5,034 bases of DNA from Candidatus Omnitrophota bacterium (GTDB taxonomy: Bacteria > Omnitrophota > Gorgyraeia > Tantalellales > Tantalellaceae). Location: contig JAQUNB010000115.1 in the NCBI GenBank assembly GCA_028717825.1, forward strand, positions 1 through 5,034, read 5' to 3'. Positions 4,805-5,034 of this stretch are shown piece after piece. Every line of letters begins with the position of its first letter. Positions within the stretch are counted from its first letter, which is position 1. The position numbers and the translations under genes are program-made. A model generated the notes under the pieces. It ran no database searches and was not told where the DNA came from. It saw only the letters and a program-made list of their open reading frames with translations.

Positions 4805-5034
4805 CTACTTTGTACTTTCCGCGAGGGTTTTATAATATTCAAGCAATTCTTGATAAACAGTGATCGATTCTTTTATGAACCAGATGGTTACAATTATTAC
4901 GACGATCGAAACTGCGATTTTGACGAGCACGCTTGTCTTTGGCCTGAACCATAAAAGCAAAAGACCCAAAGGACCAAAGCATAGGATCGCGAAAAGTATA
5001 GCGAGCGGGCTGTAATACCACGCGATGGCCTGTT
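4805..5034 (-). CDS. Small membrane protein upstream of tatA, function unknown, 5' partial
   Basis: This is the C-terminal 75 residues of a gene that begins beyond the right edge; the first complete codon is at 5032. The frame is open without a stop to TAG at 4805-4807. It reads QAIAWYYSPLAILFAILCFG, then PLGLLLLWFRPK and a second hydrophobic stretch (VKIAVSIVVIIVTIWFI), and ends in a soluble helix (KESITVYQELLEYYKTLAES). That gives two membrane helices joined by a short basic loop (WFRPKTSV), with both ends probably cytoplasmic. I do not recognise the family; a missing N-terminal zinc-ribbon or similar domain is possible. The stop is 16 nt before the tatA start, so it probably shares the tat operon. 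Confidence 0.75.
   Translation of the reverse strand, partial: QAIAWYYSPLAILFAILCFGPLGLLLLWFRPKTSVLVKIAVSIVVIIVTIWFIKESITVYQELLEYYKTLAESTK

Noticed and set aside
4609..4842. Longer tatA starting at 4842 (77 residues)
   Set aside because: The added 18 residues are not found in TatA, overlap the preceding gene and lack a ribosome binding site. The MFG start at 4788 has a strong one.
862..4954. Plus-strand open frames of 60-135 codons scattered over the window
   Set aside because: Each lies opposite a well-supported minus-strand gene, has no recognisable domain and no consistent ribosome binding site. They are shadows of those genes.
4839..5021. A 60-residue minus-strand frame starting MVLQPARYTF
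   Set aside because: It is out of frame with the longer open membrane-protein frame at 4805-5034, which has hydrophobic helices and correct spacing to tatA. The 60-residue frame has no coherent protein character.
1..5034. tRNA, rRNA, CRISPR array, insertion sequence or phage attachment site
   Set aside because: I saw no repeated units with regular spacing, no transposase-like frame, no terminal inverted repeats and no tRNA-like cloverleaf with TTCRANY.

Overview
All recognisable genes in this 5.0 kb window lie on the minus strand, so the locus reads from right (5034) to left (1). Two outer-membrane secretion components, periplasmic signal peptides and a Tat pathway mark the source as a diderm (Gram-negative-type) bacterium. 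The DNA is moderately AT-rich, and the proteins resemble those of poorly characterised lineages. A candidate phylum such as Omnitrophota is my guess from the style of the genes, not something the sequence proves.

Right part (5034-3839): the 3' end of a small two-helix membrane protein, then tatA and tatC, closely spaced and probably one operon. Together tatA and tatC form a minimal TatAC twin-arginine translocase. A sigma70-type promoter (TTGACG, 17 bp, TATACT) is built over the tatC stop codon and starts the next unit.

Middle part (3752-690): a three-gene unit. It holds a TpsB-type two-partner-secretion pore (two POTRA domains, a beta-barrel and an unusual TPR-like C-terminal extension). 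Next, overlapping by ATGA, is a small exported transglutaminase-like cysteine protease of the BTLCP/LapG kind. Last is a small exported Lys-rich helical protein. A weak intrinsic terminator (597-628) probably ends the unit. The first 80 bases of tpsB are packed with inverted repeats, including a terminator-shaped hairpin.

Left part (689-1): about 500 bases without a gene, filled with regulation. In order of transcription these are the operon terminator, an extended -10 promoter (TTGACT, 16 bp, TATACT), an unassigned RNA element closed by an 18-position near-perfect stem (385-498), a class I cyclic-di-GMP riboswitch aptamer (265-354) and an intrinsic terminator (214-255). I see nothing convincing at 563-596 or 629-689. 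The start of an exported protein follows (1-191, running off the window). Its first mature residues look like a TPS domain, so it is probably the TpsA exoprotein exported by the TpsB pore.

Read together, this looks like a c-di-GMP-controlled two-partner secretion locus with its own LapG-like periplasmic protease. In outline it recalls CdrA/CdrB plus LapG of Pseudomonas, but with riboswitch control of the exoprotein and the protease encoded beside the pore. A 12-bp alternative pairing between the aptamer and the terminator predicts that c-di-GMP switches the exoprotein gene off.
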